Assembly (NCBI GenBank): GCA_029261235.1
Contig: JAJDBS010000231.1
Span: 1-64,000, forward strand
Source of the DNA: Nitrospirales bacterium
GTDB taxonomy: Bacteria; Nitrospirota; Nitrospiria; Nitrospirales; UBA8639
Direction of reading: 5' to 3'
Length of the DNA stretch: 64,000 nt
This document shows, in pieces, positions 44,944 to 54,519 of this stretch (positions within the stretch are counted from its first letter, which is position 1; each line of letters starts with the position of its first letter). The position numbers were made by a program, and so were the translations under genes. The notes under the pieces were generated by a model. That model was not told the DNA's origin, ran no database searches, and saw only the letters and a program-made list of their open reading frames with translations.

Positions 44944-46407
44944 ATGATAGGCATTCGAGATATTCCATATGATGAAACCCTTCCTCAGCTATCAAAGGCC
45001 TTGGATGTCTCCTTGATGCTGGAGAAATTTCAAGCCACGATGTTCGAGTCCGAACAATTCAGTCACCGATTTAGGGTGACGGATTGTGAAGTCGTCTACG
45101 TCAAATACAAACCGCAGAAACCTTGTACGGTCTGCTATCAAGTGGTCATTCGAGATATCTCCACCAACCAAGTCCATACTCAGCTCCATTCTGCAAGGAT
45201 TTTCGAGTCAGGAGGCTCAACTCCTCGATACACCAACGCACAACATTTACCGCTCATTCCCCCTTATTGCGGTAAAGCGTTGATCCATATACCAGAATTT
45301 GAAATGGTCATATGGAGTTTCCCTAATGATCGAAAGCTTAGAGCCCTCCCACAACTGACTAACCCAGTACTCTTAGAAGAGCAGCTCCTCCCCGAATTGA
45401 TTGTTCAATTATTTGGTCAAGGTTGGACCATCATCCGTGCGACAACGGAGGTGATGAACTATGTACCCAGGTATAGCTGTACAGTCAAAGTCATGTTCCA
45501 AATGCGAAGTCAGGAGTTAGCTGAAAAGAAATCTTTGATTGTGTACGGAAAGACCTATGTCGATCAGAAAAGCGGTGAGAACGCCTATGCCGTCATGCAT
45601 GAATTATGGGAAACCGACGCGAGGAAATCTGGTGAGTTTCGCATGGCTCAACCAGCTTGGTATGACCTCACTCACAATATTTTTTGGCAATTTGCTGTTT
45701 CTGGGACTACTTTGCTCCAGTACGATATGAAAAATCCGCACTTCACCACTCTTTTGGAAAAAGCGGGGGCAAGCATCGCAATCCTCCATACATTGCCTGT
45801 CACCAAAGCTCACCCCATTCGGGTTGAAGACCTTATTGCCCGTTTACAACAGACCAATATCGCTCTCTCGTACCTGAAACCACATGTGATCCAAAGGCTA
45901 CAAGCCATCGTCACGCTCCTCATGGCCCAAACTGACGAAATAGGTGACCAGCCGGAAACCACGTTGCATGGGGACCTTCATTTAAAAAATTTCATCGTGG
46001 ATGGCACATCCGTCACAATGATTGACCTTGATGAAGTCGGAAGGGGATCTCCTTTCCATGATGTGGGAAGTTGCATTGCCTTCATATTGTACCAAGGATT
46101 GGAGATCGGTCTTCCTGAACCTTGGATCGAAGAATTGGTGGGAGGCTTTCTTCAAGGTTATCGAAGAAAGATCACCTGGAATGTGCCAGAACCGGTCTTA
46201 CGATGGCATGTGGTTGCGGCTCTCATTGATGAACGAGTCACTCGCTGTCTTAAAAAAGCCAAACCCGGCACCGTGCAGCAAGTCGAACGATTACTAGAGT
46301 TAGCGTTCCGGCTCGCATCTGGCGACCAGAAGATCCCAATCGAAAATTCTCTTTCTTGCGTCAAGAAACACCCGTCACCCAACACCACTCTTCGGAGCAG
46401 GGCATGA
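44944..46407 (+). CDS. APH-fold kinase 1
   Basis: 487 aa. The C-terminal half is an aminoglycoside-phosphotransferase-type kinase: catalytic HGDLHLKN (His342, Asp344) and metal-binding IDLDEVG (Asp361), with SPFHDVGSCIAF after it. The N-terminal 200 residues (VVYVKYKPQKPCTVCYQV, a later VPRYSCTVKVMF) form an extra lobe shared with kinase 3. Substrate unknown; a sugar, lipid-linked glycan or glycan-modifying role fits the operon better than antibiotic resistance. Confidence 0.82.
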   Translation: MIGIRDIPYDETLPQLSKALDVSLMLEKFQATMFESEQFSHRFRVTDCEVVYVKYKPQKPCTVCYQVVIRDISTNQVHTQLHSARIFESGGSTPRYTNAQHLPLIPPYCGKALIHIPEFEMVIWSFPNDRKLRALPQLTNPVLLEEQLLPELIVQLFGQGWTIIRATTEVMNYVPRYSCTVKVMFQMRSQELAEKKSLIVYGKTYVDQKSGENAYAVMHELWETDARKSGEFRMAQPAWYDLTHNIFWQFAVSGTTLLQYDMKNPHFTTLLEKAGASIAILHTLPVTKAHPIRVEDLIARLQQTNIALSYLKPHVIQRLQAIVTLLMAQTDEIGDQPETTLHGDLHLKNFIVDGTSVTMIDLDEVGRGSPFHDVGSCIAFILYQGLEIGLPEPWIEELVGGFLQGYRRKITWNVPEPVLRWHVVAALIDERVTRCLKKAKPGTVQQVERLLELAFRLASGDQKIPIENSLSCVKKHPSPNTTLRSRA

Positions 46408-46408
46408 G

Positions 46409-47611
46409 ATGATTGAATCCCTCTGTGATCCCTATCATGACCAATTGCAACGTCTGTCAAACGATCAATTTCTTGTCCCTCTTCTTCATGAAATCGGGGA
46501 GCAACGCTCATGGTGGCATCCCGATCGAACCTGGATACGGATGTCAGGGAAATTCGACCCACGGCAAGAGACCTATGCAACACTTGTCTTCCGCACACAA
46601 GATCTTCCACAGGACATTTGCCTCATTGAAGTCTCGAAAATCTCCAGAGAAAGGCATACCCCTGAAGAAACGAGTTTGTGCGTCGATAGTGTGGGATGGC
46701 TTCGTTTCACCAAATTTCCTCACGACCTGTCTCTCCCTCTGCTCAGCAACGTTCTGAACGAAGGAATATCTGCGAGAGTGATTCAATACCTTCCTCACCA
46801 TCGATGCACCATTCAATTCACGCAAATGGAAAACGGTTCCCCTGGCTTTGCAAAAGTATTTGATTCCGATGTCGGCAGAAGAATTCATGACGATGGTATG
46901 GCTCTTTGGAAGGTGGCCTCCCTAGGAGAACTCGGCTTTTCGATTCCCCGTCCGGGAAAATGGGATGAACCAACGCGCACGCTCTGGCAAGGAACGGTAG
47001 AGGGAACTCCCGTCAAGATCTCCCGACTCTTCGATTCTCAAGGTCCAGACCTGGCCTATAAGATGGGACGTGCGATTGGGACGTTGCACACCTCACGCAT
47101 GACGCCGCGCATCATGTTTGACAAAGAAGCCGTATTGAAACAAGCCCAAAGGCATGGTGCCACACTTCTACACAAAGAACCGCAACTCCATGATACCGTA
47201 GAACCGTTACTCCACAAATTAGAAGAGATCCACGCAAAAGCAAAAGACAAAAAGCCTATGCCGTTACACACAGATCTCCACCCAGAACAATGGCTGGAAC
47301 ACGAAACAGGCCTGGGGTTAGTCGACTTTGACCGGATCGCATTCGGCGACCCGGAATATGACGCCGCCGGGTTCATGACCGAACTTGAATTTAAGGATAA
47401 GGGGCGTGGAGAAATTGCTACGGTCACCGAGGCATTTACTCATGGCTATGAATCCATCGCACCACCACTGGATCAGCAACGTCTTCATACATACCGGTCC
47501 CATAAGTGGTTAGCCAAGGCTCTCCGGGCTGTCGGAAAAATTAAAATTGACGGCGCTTCCCGGGCTCAAAAATGCTTAGTGAATGCCAAAAAATGTCTTT
47601 CCGTTGAATAA
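46409..47611 (+). CDS. APH-fold kinase 2
   Basis: 400 aa, 1 nt after kinase 1. The catalytic loop reads LHTDLHPEQW (His287, Asp289), keeping the catalytic Asp but replacing the usual Asn by Gln. The metal motif is VDFDRIAFGDPEYDAA. Shorter N-terminal lobe than its neighbours, with RVIQYLPHHRCTIQF echoing the YKP...C motif of kinase 1. Second of three tandem kinases. Confidence 0.8.
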   Translation: MIESLCDPYHDQLQRLSNDQFLVPLLHEIGEQRSWWHPDRTWIRMSGKFDPRQETYATLVFRTQDLPQDICLIEVSKISRERHTPEETSLCVDSVGWLRFTKFPHDLSLPLLSNVLNEGISARVIQYLPHHRCTIQFTQMENGSPGFAKVFDSDVGRRIHDDGMALWKVASLGELGFSIPRPGKWDEPTRTLWQGTVEGTPVKISRLFDSQGPDLAYKMGRAIGTLHTSRMTPRIMFDKEAVLKQAQRHGATLLHKEPQLHDTVEPLLHKLEEIHAKAKDKKPMPLHTDLHPEQWLEHETGLGLVDFDRIAFGDPEYDAAGFMTELEFKDKGRGEIATVTEAFTHGYESIAPPLDQQRLHTYRSHKWLAKALRAVGKIKIDGASRAQKCLVNAKKCLSVE

Positions 47612-47628
47612 AGTGGTGATGGATAACG

Positions 47629-49005
47629 ATGAAAAGTTTTGAATCATTTCAAGACCCCGATAAGATGAAAAGACTGCTCCAGGGCCATCTCCCGGGTTTT
47701 TCTAACGGGAGTCTGGCGATCTCATCCTGCAAGATTGACTATCTCCTCTTGAAACGTTCATTTAAAGAGGGCTTCCAACAGAAAGCCTCTCTTGGCGTCG
47801 GTTACCTCTTGAATGTCACCAATCGATTGACTCAACAGCACGGGGAACTCAAACTCTATGGCAAGGCCTATCTCGGAGGTCGAAGCAAAAGAATCTTCAA
47901 CAATCTTCCATCCTACCCTCTTTCTCCTCCATCATTCGGAGAACCGCTCATCCACCTCCCAGACCTAGGCATGATCATCTGGGCCTTTCCCAATGATCCT
48001 CAATTACGCCATTTACCGGAACTCATGGACCTGAAAAATGCACAAAAACATATTCCGGTTCAAGCCTGTCTAGGACAGGGTAGTTGTTCATCCGGGAACA
48101 TACAGGTTGTGAGTGCCACCGTAGTCCGGTACAAACCGGAATTACGGTGTACCATTCGGTATGATCTTGAATGGGAGACCAACAACACCGTCAAAACCTT
48201 CTCTGTGTTTGCCAAGACATTTGCTGATGATCAGAGCGACACTATTTATCAACGAACGGAATATTTTTGGGAACAATCCCTCAATGACTCAGGCGAGTTC
48301 ACGGTAGCCAGACCTCTGAGCCTGAATAAAACGATACACACCATTTGGCAAACTGCCGTCTCAGGACGTCCCCTGATTGAGATCATAAACCGAACGAATT
48401 TCCAGGATATCCTCAATTCAGTGGCCAAAGGTCTTGCCCGCTTTCACAACAGCACAATGGACATCAAGACGAACAGTGGTCATGAAGACAACCTCGAAGA
48501 GGTCCGAAAGAGGTTGGGGAAAATTTATCAGACTGTTCCTGAATACCAGAATGTGCTTCAGTCACTTCTTGCGACATTAGAAGACACAGCCACCCAATTT
48601 CCGACATTCCAGGAAACATTGATCCATGGCGATTTCCATATGGAACAATTGCTCCTGTCCGATGGAAAAATCGTGCTGTTTGATTTTGACGATTTAGCGT
48701 TAGGTGACCCACTGCAAGATGTTGCAGATTTCATGGCCCAATTACATTTTTATACATTCGATCCTGACTTTGTGATACGCATGTCACGATCCTTTTGGCA
48801 ATCGTATCGAGACTCCGTTGAGTGGGGCGTTCCAACAGAAAGACTGGACTGGCATATGCGAATCCACTTTATTAGAAAAGCTTGCAGAGAATTCCTTCAA
48901 CAGCAACCCAACACCGCTAGTCGGATGGAACATTTTCTTACATTAGCCCGGAAAGGGGTACTCATGGAGACCCCATGTTCCCATACATTATCGTACACAA
49001 CGTGA
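47629..49005 (+). CDS. APH-fold kinase 3
   Basis: 458 aa. Catalytic LIHGDFHMEQ (His333, Asp335; Gln in place of Asn) and FDFDDLALGDPLQDVADF. The N-terminal part repeats features of kinase 1 (PLIHLPDLGMIIWAFPNDPQLRHLPEL; VVRYKPELRCTIRYDLE), so the two arose by duplication. Tightly spaced in the operon. Confidence 0.82.
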   Translation: MKSFESFQDPDKMKRLLQGHLPGFSNGSLAISSCKIDYLLLKRSFKEGFQQKASLGVGYLLNVTNRLTQQHGELKLYGKAYLGGRSKRIFNNLPSYPLSPPSFGEPLIHLPDLGMIIWAFPNDPQLRHLPELMDLKNAQKHIPVQACLGQGSCSSGNIQVVSATVVRYKPELRCTIRYDLEWETNNTVKTFSVFAKTFADDQSDTIYQRTEYFWEQSLNDSGEFTVARPLSLNKTIHTIWQTAVSGRPLIEIINRTNFQDILNSVAKGLARFHNSTMDIKTNSGHEDNLEEVRKRLGKIYQTVPEYQNVLQSLLATLEDTATQFPTFQETLIHGDFHMEQLLLSDGKIVLFDFDDLALGDPLQDVADFMAQLHFYTFDPDFVIRMSRSFWQSYRDSVEWGVPTERLDWHMRIHFIRKACREFLQQQPNTASRMEHFLTLARKGVLMETPCSHTLSYTT

Positions 49006-49018
49006 TCTTGAAGCCAAG

Positions 49019-51034
49019 ATGAAAAAAGTCATGTTTTATTGTCAACATGTTTTGGGTATGGGACACCTGGTCCGGAGTCTCGAAATTGTGCGGGCATTGA
49101 ATGCGTATGAGGTCTACTTTCTGAATGGAGGCGAATTAATACCAGAGGTTCAAGTCCCGCCCGCAATCCACGTGATCAATCTCCCTCCCATTAAATCTGA
49201 TTCTGAGTTTGAGGGTCTCCAAAGTGTGGATACCACGCACACCCTAGAAGAAATTAAAAAGGCCAGATTGAACCGTATCCTTGCAGAATTTGATCGTATT
49301 CAGCCCGAGATGGTCATTCTTGAACTTTTTCCATTTGGCAGAAAACGCTTTGCCTGTGAATTAGTCCCCCTTTTATCAAGAATTCGGATTTTGGGAGGAA
49401 CCACCAAGGTCGTGTGCAGCCTGAGGGATATCCTGGTAAGCAAGTCAGACCAGGCCAGGCATGAAGAGTGGGTAGTGGCATTGATGAATAGGTATTTTGA
49501 TCTGTTGCTTATTCACTCAGATCAGACCTTTCAATCTTTAGAAGAGACTTTTTCCCAGACAGCGGCTCTTACCTGTGACGTTCAATACACCGGATTTGTT
49601 GCGCAGGTGACTCCTCCCGCACAGACAGAACTGTTAGAACACATCCCCACAGATCCAGCAGGAACGCCTCTAATTGTCGTCAGTATCGGAGGTGGAAGGG
49701 TCGGCTACGAACTGGTGGAATGCGCGATACAGGCGGGTGAGGTGCTGGAATCTTCTCTGCCACATCGCATGGTCATTTTTACAGGACCGTATATGTCTGA
49801 AGAAGAATATGCCAAGCTGGAACAGCTCGTCAGGGGAATGTCACATCTCACGCTCCAACGCTATACCAATCAATTCCTCTCTTATCTAGAGCAGGCCGAC
49901 CTTTCAATCAGCATGGCTGGATACAACACATGCATGAATATTGTCTCCACTGGGGTTCGAGCACTTATGCTCCCCTTTATGGGTCGGGGGAATGAAGAAC
50001 AGCTCATCAGAACCAGAAAACTTGAGAAACAGGGAAGAGTGATCGGGCTGGACGCAGAGAAACTCCAAGTCGACTATCTCGAAAAAAAGATCAAGGACAT
50101 TCTCCATACTGCGCCGCGCCTCACAGGATCTCCCATCGATATTCACGGGGCGGAGAACACTGCGCGTTCCTTAACAACACTCTTTGAACGCCAAAAGTCT
50201 CCAGCTCCATTTTCCAAAAGTTTTTTCGGGGAACAGGCATCGACTGTGAACACCTTCCCTGCATGGGAAAAAATCTTGCGGGAAGGCCTTGAACGCTTAG
50301 GACACACCAAAAAGACCATTCCCATATTTTTACGCGATGATGACATCGATGAAGATGAAGAGACGCTTCGACATTTATTGGATATTACGCTATCCCGACA
50401 TGCACCAATGAACCTGCAGATTATCCCTGAAAAATTGACCGGGGCTGGCATCCGCCTTCTGAAGGATTTCAATCGGGTGAACCCAGACTTGGTGAGCCTC
50501 AATCAACATGGATACACACACCAAAACCATGAGACTGAGGGAAGAAAATGCGAGTTTGGACCCAGCCGAAATTTCCAGGAACAGTTGGAAGATATCTCCA
50601 GAGGAAAGGCTATCCTTGAAGCAACCTTTCCGATGAGATTTTACCCTGTGTTTACTCCACCCTGGAACCGTTGCACTCCAGATACCTTTAAGGTGCTTGA
50701 GATATTGGGGTTTCCTATTCTTTCGAAAGATCTCGGGAAACAGCCAATCACAGGCTATCCCTTTACGGAAATTTCTACCACACTTGACCTCTACACATGG
50801 AAGGATGGAGCGAGGATGAAAGCGCCGGAGGATATCGTCACGCTGCTCCTTCGCCAAATGGAGGAATTACCCCTCATCGGCCTTCTCCTGCATCATAAGG
50901 TCATGGATACCGAAGCTTTTTCATTCTTAGATCAGCTCTTAAATGAATTGACACGATGCCCAAGCATCGAATTCCATACATTTCAAACGCTCATGCAGAC
51001 AGAGACAGACCTCTGCTCCCTCCAGAAATCCTAA
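49019..51034 (+). CDS. GT28-like glycosyltransferase fused to a polysaccharide-deacetylase-like domain
   Basis: 671 aa. Residues 1-390 are a MurG-like GT-B enzyme (VLGMGHLVRSLEI; VVSIGGGRVGYELV; SISMAGYNTCMNIVSTG). Residues of about 420-660 resemble NodB-type deacetylases: FLRDDDIDED (Asp440-442), NQHGYTHQNHE with His-x3-His, and FTPPWNR. This would allow sugar transfer and N-deacetylation by one chain. No signal or membrane helix, so both act in the cytoplasm. The metal-binding residues appear present. Confidence 0.78.
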   Translation: MKKVMFYCQHVLGMGHLVRSLEIVRALNAYEVYFLNGGELIPEVQVPPAIHVINLPPIKSDSEFEGLQSVDTTHTLEEIKKARLNRILAEFDRIQPEMVILELFPFGRKRFACELVPLLSRIRILGGTTKVVCSLRDILVSKSDQARHEEWVVALMNRYFDLLLIHSDQTFQSLEETFSQTAALTCDVQYTGFVAQVTPPAQTELLEHIPTDPAGTPLIVVSIGGGRVGYELVECAIQAGEVLESSLPHRMVIFTGPYMSEEEYAKLEQLVRGMSHLTLQRYTNQFLSYLEQADLSISMAGYNTCMNIVSTGVRALMLPFMGRGNEEQLIRTRKLEKQGRVIGLDAEKLQVDYLEKKIKDILHTAPRLTGSPIDIHGAENTARSLTTLFERQKSPAPFSKSFFGEQASTVNTFPAWEKILREGLERLGHTKKTIPIFLRDDDIDEDEETLRHLLDITLSRHAPMNLQIIPEKLTGAGIRLLKDFNRVNPDLVSLNQHGYTHQNHETEGRKCEFGPSRNFQEQLEDISRGKAILEATFPMRFYPVFTPPWNRCTPDTFKVLEILGFPILSKDLGKQPITGYPFTEISTTLDLYTWKDGARMKAPEDIVTLLLRQMEELPLIGLLLHHKVMDTEAFSFLDQLLNELTRCPSIEFHTFQTLMQTETDLCSLQKS

Positions 51035-51042
51035 TATTTCCA

Positions 51043-52854
51043 ATGGACAATTCTCATAAGCTCAAACAGATTATTCGTGGCCATCTCCTGGGAGTAAAAG
51101 GGAAGCTCTGCCTCGCAGCCTTTTGCCTGATCGGCGTGACCGCCACTCAACTGCTAGCGCCCTGGCCATTAAAAATTATTCTCGATTACATTCTTCTAGA
51201 ACACACGTTGCCGCCGTCACTCACATTCCTGACAAGCTTCTTTCAAAGTGGAACCGTACTGCCACTTCTTGTGGTCTCCAGCTTCATTGCCCTTCTCGCG
51301 ATCCTCGGGGGTGGTTTATCCTATTTCCAAATCTATACCACCACAAAAATCGGACATGAATTAGTCTATGTGCTGCGGAGAGAATTATTCGCCCATCTCC
51401 AACGTCTTTCCTTATCCTTTCACAACCAAACGCAGTCAGGGGAAATCCTGACAAAGTTTTCCGGGGATACCACCACCTTAAAAGACGCCTTTACGGATTG
51501 GTCGTTAAAGGCGTTTTCCCACATTCTGATGTTTTTCGGAATGTTCATCATTATGCTCACGCTGAGCTGGGAGCTCACCCTCATCGTACTCATCACGTTG
51601 CCGTTGTTAGGAGTCGTTCTTTTTTCCTTAAACCGAAGAATCATGGTTTCCGTAAAAGACCAACGCAGACAGGAGGGAAAGATTACCTCTCGAATCAACG
51701 AGGTCTTGTCATCGATCTCCTTAGTCCAAGCGTTCGGACGGGAAGGCTATGAAGAAGGACGGCTAGAAACGGAAAGTGCACAGAACCTGAAAGCCGGGAT
51801 CCGGACAGCGAGAACGACAGCGGCGGTCACGACAGTAGTAGCATTGGTAAGCGCCGTAGGAACAGCAGGAACCGTTTTCTTCGGAGCCTGGCAGGTAAGT
51901 AAAGGAAGAATGTATCCAGGTGATCTGTTGATCTTTGTTGCGTATGTGAGGAGCTTTTTTAAACCTATTCGCGATCTGGGAAAACTCTCTGCGAGATATG
52001 TAAAAGCCTCGGTGAGCGCCAAGAGAGTAGCCGAGATGTTGGAAATCGAGCCTGAAATCCAAGAGGCTCCCGGGGCACAGGTTGCCAGAAACTTACGAGG
52101 TGATATCGTATTTGACAATGTGTCATTTGGATACCAGGAGAATCGGAAGATCTTAAAGCACGTGTCCTTTCATATTCACGCGGGGCAACGAGTGGCTCTT
52201 GTCGGGGCATCGGGTGCGGGGAAATCAACAATTGTAAGCTTGCTTCTTCGCCTATACGACCCACACCAAGGATCTATTGGGATCGACAAGGTTGATATCA
52301 CCCACTATCAGCGCGAGTCATTAAGACACCAGATCGGCATCGTACTCCAAGATACAGTCTTATTTGGCGCGAGTATTGAAGAAAACATCTCATATGGGAA
52401 ACCCGATGCGACAGGAGAGGAAGTGGAGGCTGCTGCCCGGCAAGCACAAGCCCATGACTTTATCATGACACTCCCCGATGGATATGAAACGATTGTTGGA
52501 GAAAAAGGCAGTACGCTTTCAGGTGGGCAACGACAACGAATTTGCTTGGCCAGAGCCTTTATTAAACGTCCATCTCTGTTAATTCTCGATGAACCGACAT
52601 CAGCGATTGATCCTATATCCGCCTCTTTGATTCGTGAGGCCATTACAACAGTCCAACATGGCAAAACGACACTGTTCATTGCCCACCAGTTCTTTTCCAT
52701 GAATCAGTTCGATCAAATTCTGGTTCTCCACAATGGTCAGATCGTCGAACATGGGTCACATAAAGAGCTCCTCGATCAAAAAGGATATTACTCGGACCTC
52801 TACTATCGACAAACCGGGCTGGAGAATCCTTTTATGGCTCAACCCACGGCATAA
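51043..52854 (+). CDS. ABC exporter, fused membrane and ATPase domains
   Basis: 603 aa, MsbA-like half-transporter. Six membrane helices (about 20-310), then an ATPase with Walker A GASGAGKST (388-396), Q-loop IVLQDTVLFGAS, signature LSGGQRQR, Walker B LLILDEPTSAID and His in IAHQF. All catalytic motifs are canonical, so it can work as a homodimer. In this operon it probably flips a lipid-linked glycan or exports a polymer. ATG 51043 is preferred over 50956, which lies inside the upstream gene; the ribosome-binding site is weak. Confidence 0.9.
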   Translation: MDNSHKLKQIIRGHLLGVKGKLCLAAFCLIGVTATQLLAPWPLKIILDYILLEHTLPPSLTFLTSFFQSGTVLPLLVVSSFIALLAILGGGLSYFQIYTTTKIGHELVYVLRRELFAHLQRLSLSFHNQTQSGEILTKFSGDTTTLKDAFTDWSLKAFSHILMFFGMFIIMLTLSWELTLIVLITLPLLGVVLFSLNRRIMVSVKDQRRQEGKITSRINEVLSSISLVQAFGREGYEEGRLETESAQNLKAGIRTARTTAAVTTVVALVSAVGTAGTVFFGAWQVSKGRMYPGDLLIFVAYVRSFFKPIRDLGKLSARYVKASVSAKRVAEMLEIEPEIQEAPGAQVARNLRGDIVFDNVSFGYQENRKILKHVSFHIHAGQRVALVGASGAGKSTIVSLLLRLYDPHQGSIGIDKVDITHYQRESLRHQIGIVLQDTVLFGASIEENISYGKPDATGEEVEAAARQAQAHDFIMTLPDGYETIVGEKGSTLSGGQRQRICLARAFIKRPSLLILDEPTSAIDPISASLIREAITTVQHGKTTLFIAHQFFSMNQFDQILVLHNGQIVEHGSHKELLDQKGYYSDLYYRQTGLENPFMAQPTA

Positions 52855-53015
52855 GAAACAAAGGGCCAGACATTTCCCAGAAACACGGCAATTCTTCGAA
52901 AGCCTATCTATATGGGCAACAGAAACTTTCCCGATTCCCTCACCCACCTAGACCTTTCGGAAAGGTTGAGGGCATGGTGGAATTCATTACGGAACAGTTG
53001 GAAACGGATTCATAA

Positions 53016-54479
53016 ATGGGCTTCAACCGCCATATTGTCATACTTATCAGTCTTGTCCTTATATTTTTACCTGGGCTCTCCGTCTCACAAGCTGCATCCA
53101 GCGCTCCTTCACCCACAGTAGAAACAGCCCCTATCACAGAAATAAACGAGCTGGTAGAAGAGACCAGCGCGATTGCCGTTCGTGGAGATGACGAACGGCT
53201 TCGTCCTGATTCACAAATGCAAACGACCATTGGCAATACACACGTGATCTTTACCGGTTCCTTGGACATGGACTTCACCGGGCAAGATAATCTGAACTTG
53301 AATAAACTCAGGGAACAGGATCGATTTCGATGGACTCCTGAACTGAACTTGGATTTTATCTTTACCTTCCCAAATGGGTTTTATCTCTTCACCGAATTTA
53401 GCATTCAAGATGAGCTCAGGTTTCAGGAACATGTCAAACCCATCAACCAATTGGATGTGCAAGTCAAAGAATTTTTTCTTCAAGCCCCGCTACCGCTTTC
53501 CCACCCATCTACCATTCGATTGGGACGGCAACAGTTTTTCGAACCTCGTCGGTGGTATCTTAATGATCAGTTAGATGGTATCCGCTTCTTTTTTGACCCT
53601 GCTCCCTGGCATTTTGGTACTTCAATTTCCACTCCCATCCTGGATCAGGAAAATCGATACCGATACTTTGATAACATTTTTCAAAATCACCAACAACTCG
53701 ATCTGTTGTTTGAAACGACCTATGCCCTGGGGCCCCGCAAACAAAAATCTTTCCTTGGGGGATATGTCTTACTCAGGAGAGACAGTTCTCCTGTTGATTA
53801 TAATCCCATTTGGTTTGGCATTCGTTCTTACGGACGGCCAAAATTCAAGTTCAAAGTTGCCGAGTCAGAATTCTTGAAAGCGTTATTTAAGCCTCGATTA
53901 AATTACTGGATTGATGTTGCCTTGGTGAGAGGGACTCAAAAGAATCAATCGATAAGCGGGCATGCGCTTGATGTTGGCACTGCGTATATCGCGAGAAAAA
54001 TTTTATTTCAACCGTATTTCACCTTTGGGTTTGCCTATGGTTCAGGGGATTCTTTCCCTAAAGATGGAAGTGATAGAAATTTTCGCCAAACCGGCTTTCA
54101 AAGCAATACGGGAAAGTTTGGGGGCGTGGTCAATTTTGACTACTACGGAGTCTTATTCGACCCGGAATTAAGCAATATACATATTTATACGGTTGGGATT
54201 GGCTTTCGCCCACTCCCAAGAACATCTGTCGATTTTGTCTATCACCAATATAGACAAAATCGGCGTTCGGACGAACTCCGGGATATTGATGTCAGAGGAG
54301 ACCTCACCGGGCTCAACAAAGACCTTGGAAAAGAGTTTGATGTGATTGTTGGATTTCTGGCTATTCAAAATATGCGTTTTCGTTTTCGTACAGGTTATTT
54401 CATCCCAGGAAAGGCTTTTGATAAGGATGAGAATGATCCAGCCTTCGAAGGCCGTCTCGATATGCAATTTTCCTTTTAG
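53016..54479 (+). CDS. AlgE-like polysaccharide export porin
   Basis: 487 aa. Signal peptide through LSVSQAAS. A barrel with strands rich in Arg and aromatics (RWTPELNLDFIFTFPNGFYL, IRLGRQQFFEPRRWYLND, DGIRFFFDP), ending LDMQFSF. The RxGRQ-x-FxxxRRWYxNDxLDG pattern is that of the alginate export family. It would form the outer-membrane exit for the acidic polysaccharide. It starts 161 nt after the exporter, in the same direction. Confidence 0.8.
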   Translation: MGFNRHIVILISLVLIFLPGLSVSQAASSAPSPTVETAPITEINELVEETSAIAVRGDDERLRPDSQMQTTIGNTHVIFTGSLDMDFTGQDNLNLNKLREQDRFRWTPELNLDFIFTFPNGFYLFTEFSIQDELRFQEHVKPINQLDVQVKEFFLQAPLPLSHPSTIRLGRQQFFEPRRWYLNDQLDGIRFFFDPAPWHFGTSISTPILDQENRYRYFDNIFQNHQQLDLLFETTYALGPRKQKSFLGGYVLLRRDSSPVDYNPIWFGIRSYGRPKFKFKVAESEFLKALFKPRLNYWIDVALVRGTQKNQSISGHALDVGTAYIARKILFQPYFTFGFAYGSGDSFPKDGSDRNFRQTGFQSNTGKFGGVVNFDYYGVLFDPELSNIHIYTVGIGFRPLPRTSVDFVYHQYRQNRRSDELRDIDVRGDLTGLNKDLGKEFDVIVGFLAIQNMRFRFRTGYFIPGKAFDKDENDPAFEGRLDMQFSF

Positions 54480-54519
54480 CCTTTTATTTTATTGTCTACA
54501 AAAACTTTACCCAAAACCG

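Noticed and set aside
44944-49005. Reading the three APH-fold genes as antibiotic resistance genes
   Set aside because: They are long, duplicated in place and embedded in a glycan operon, with extra N-terminal lobes unlike resistance enzymes.
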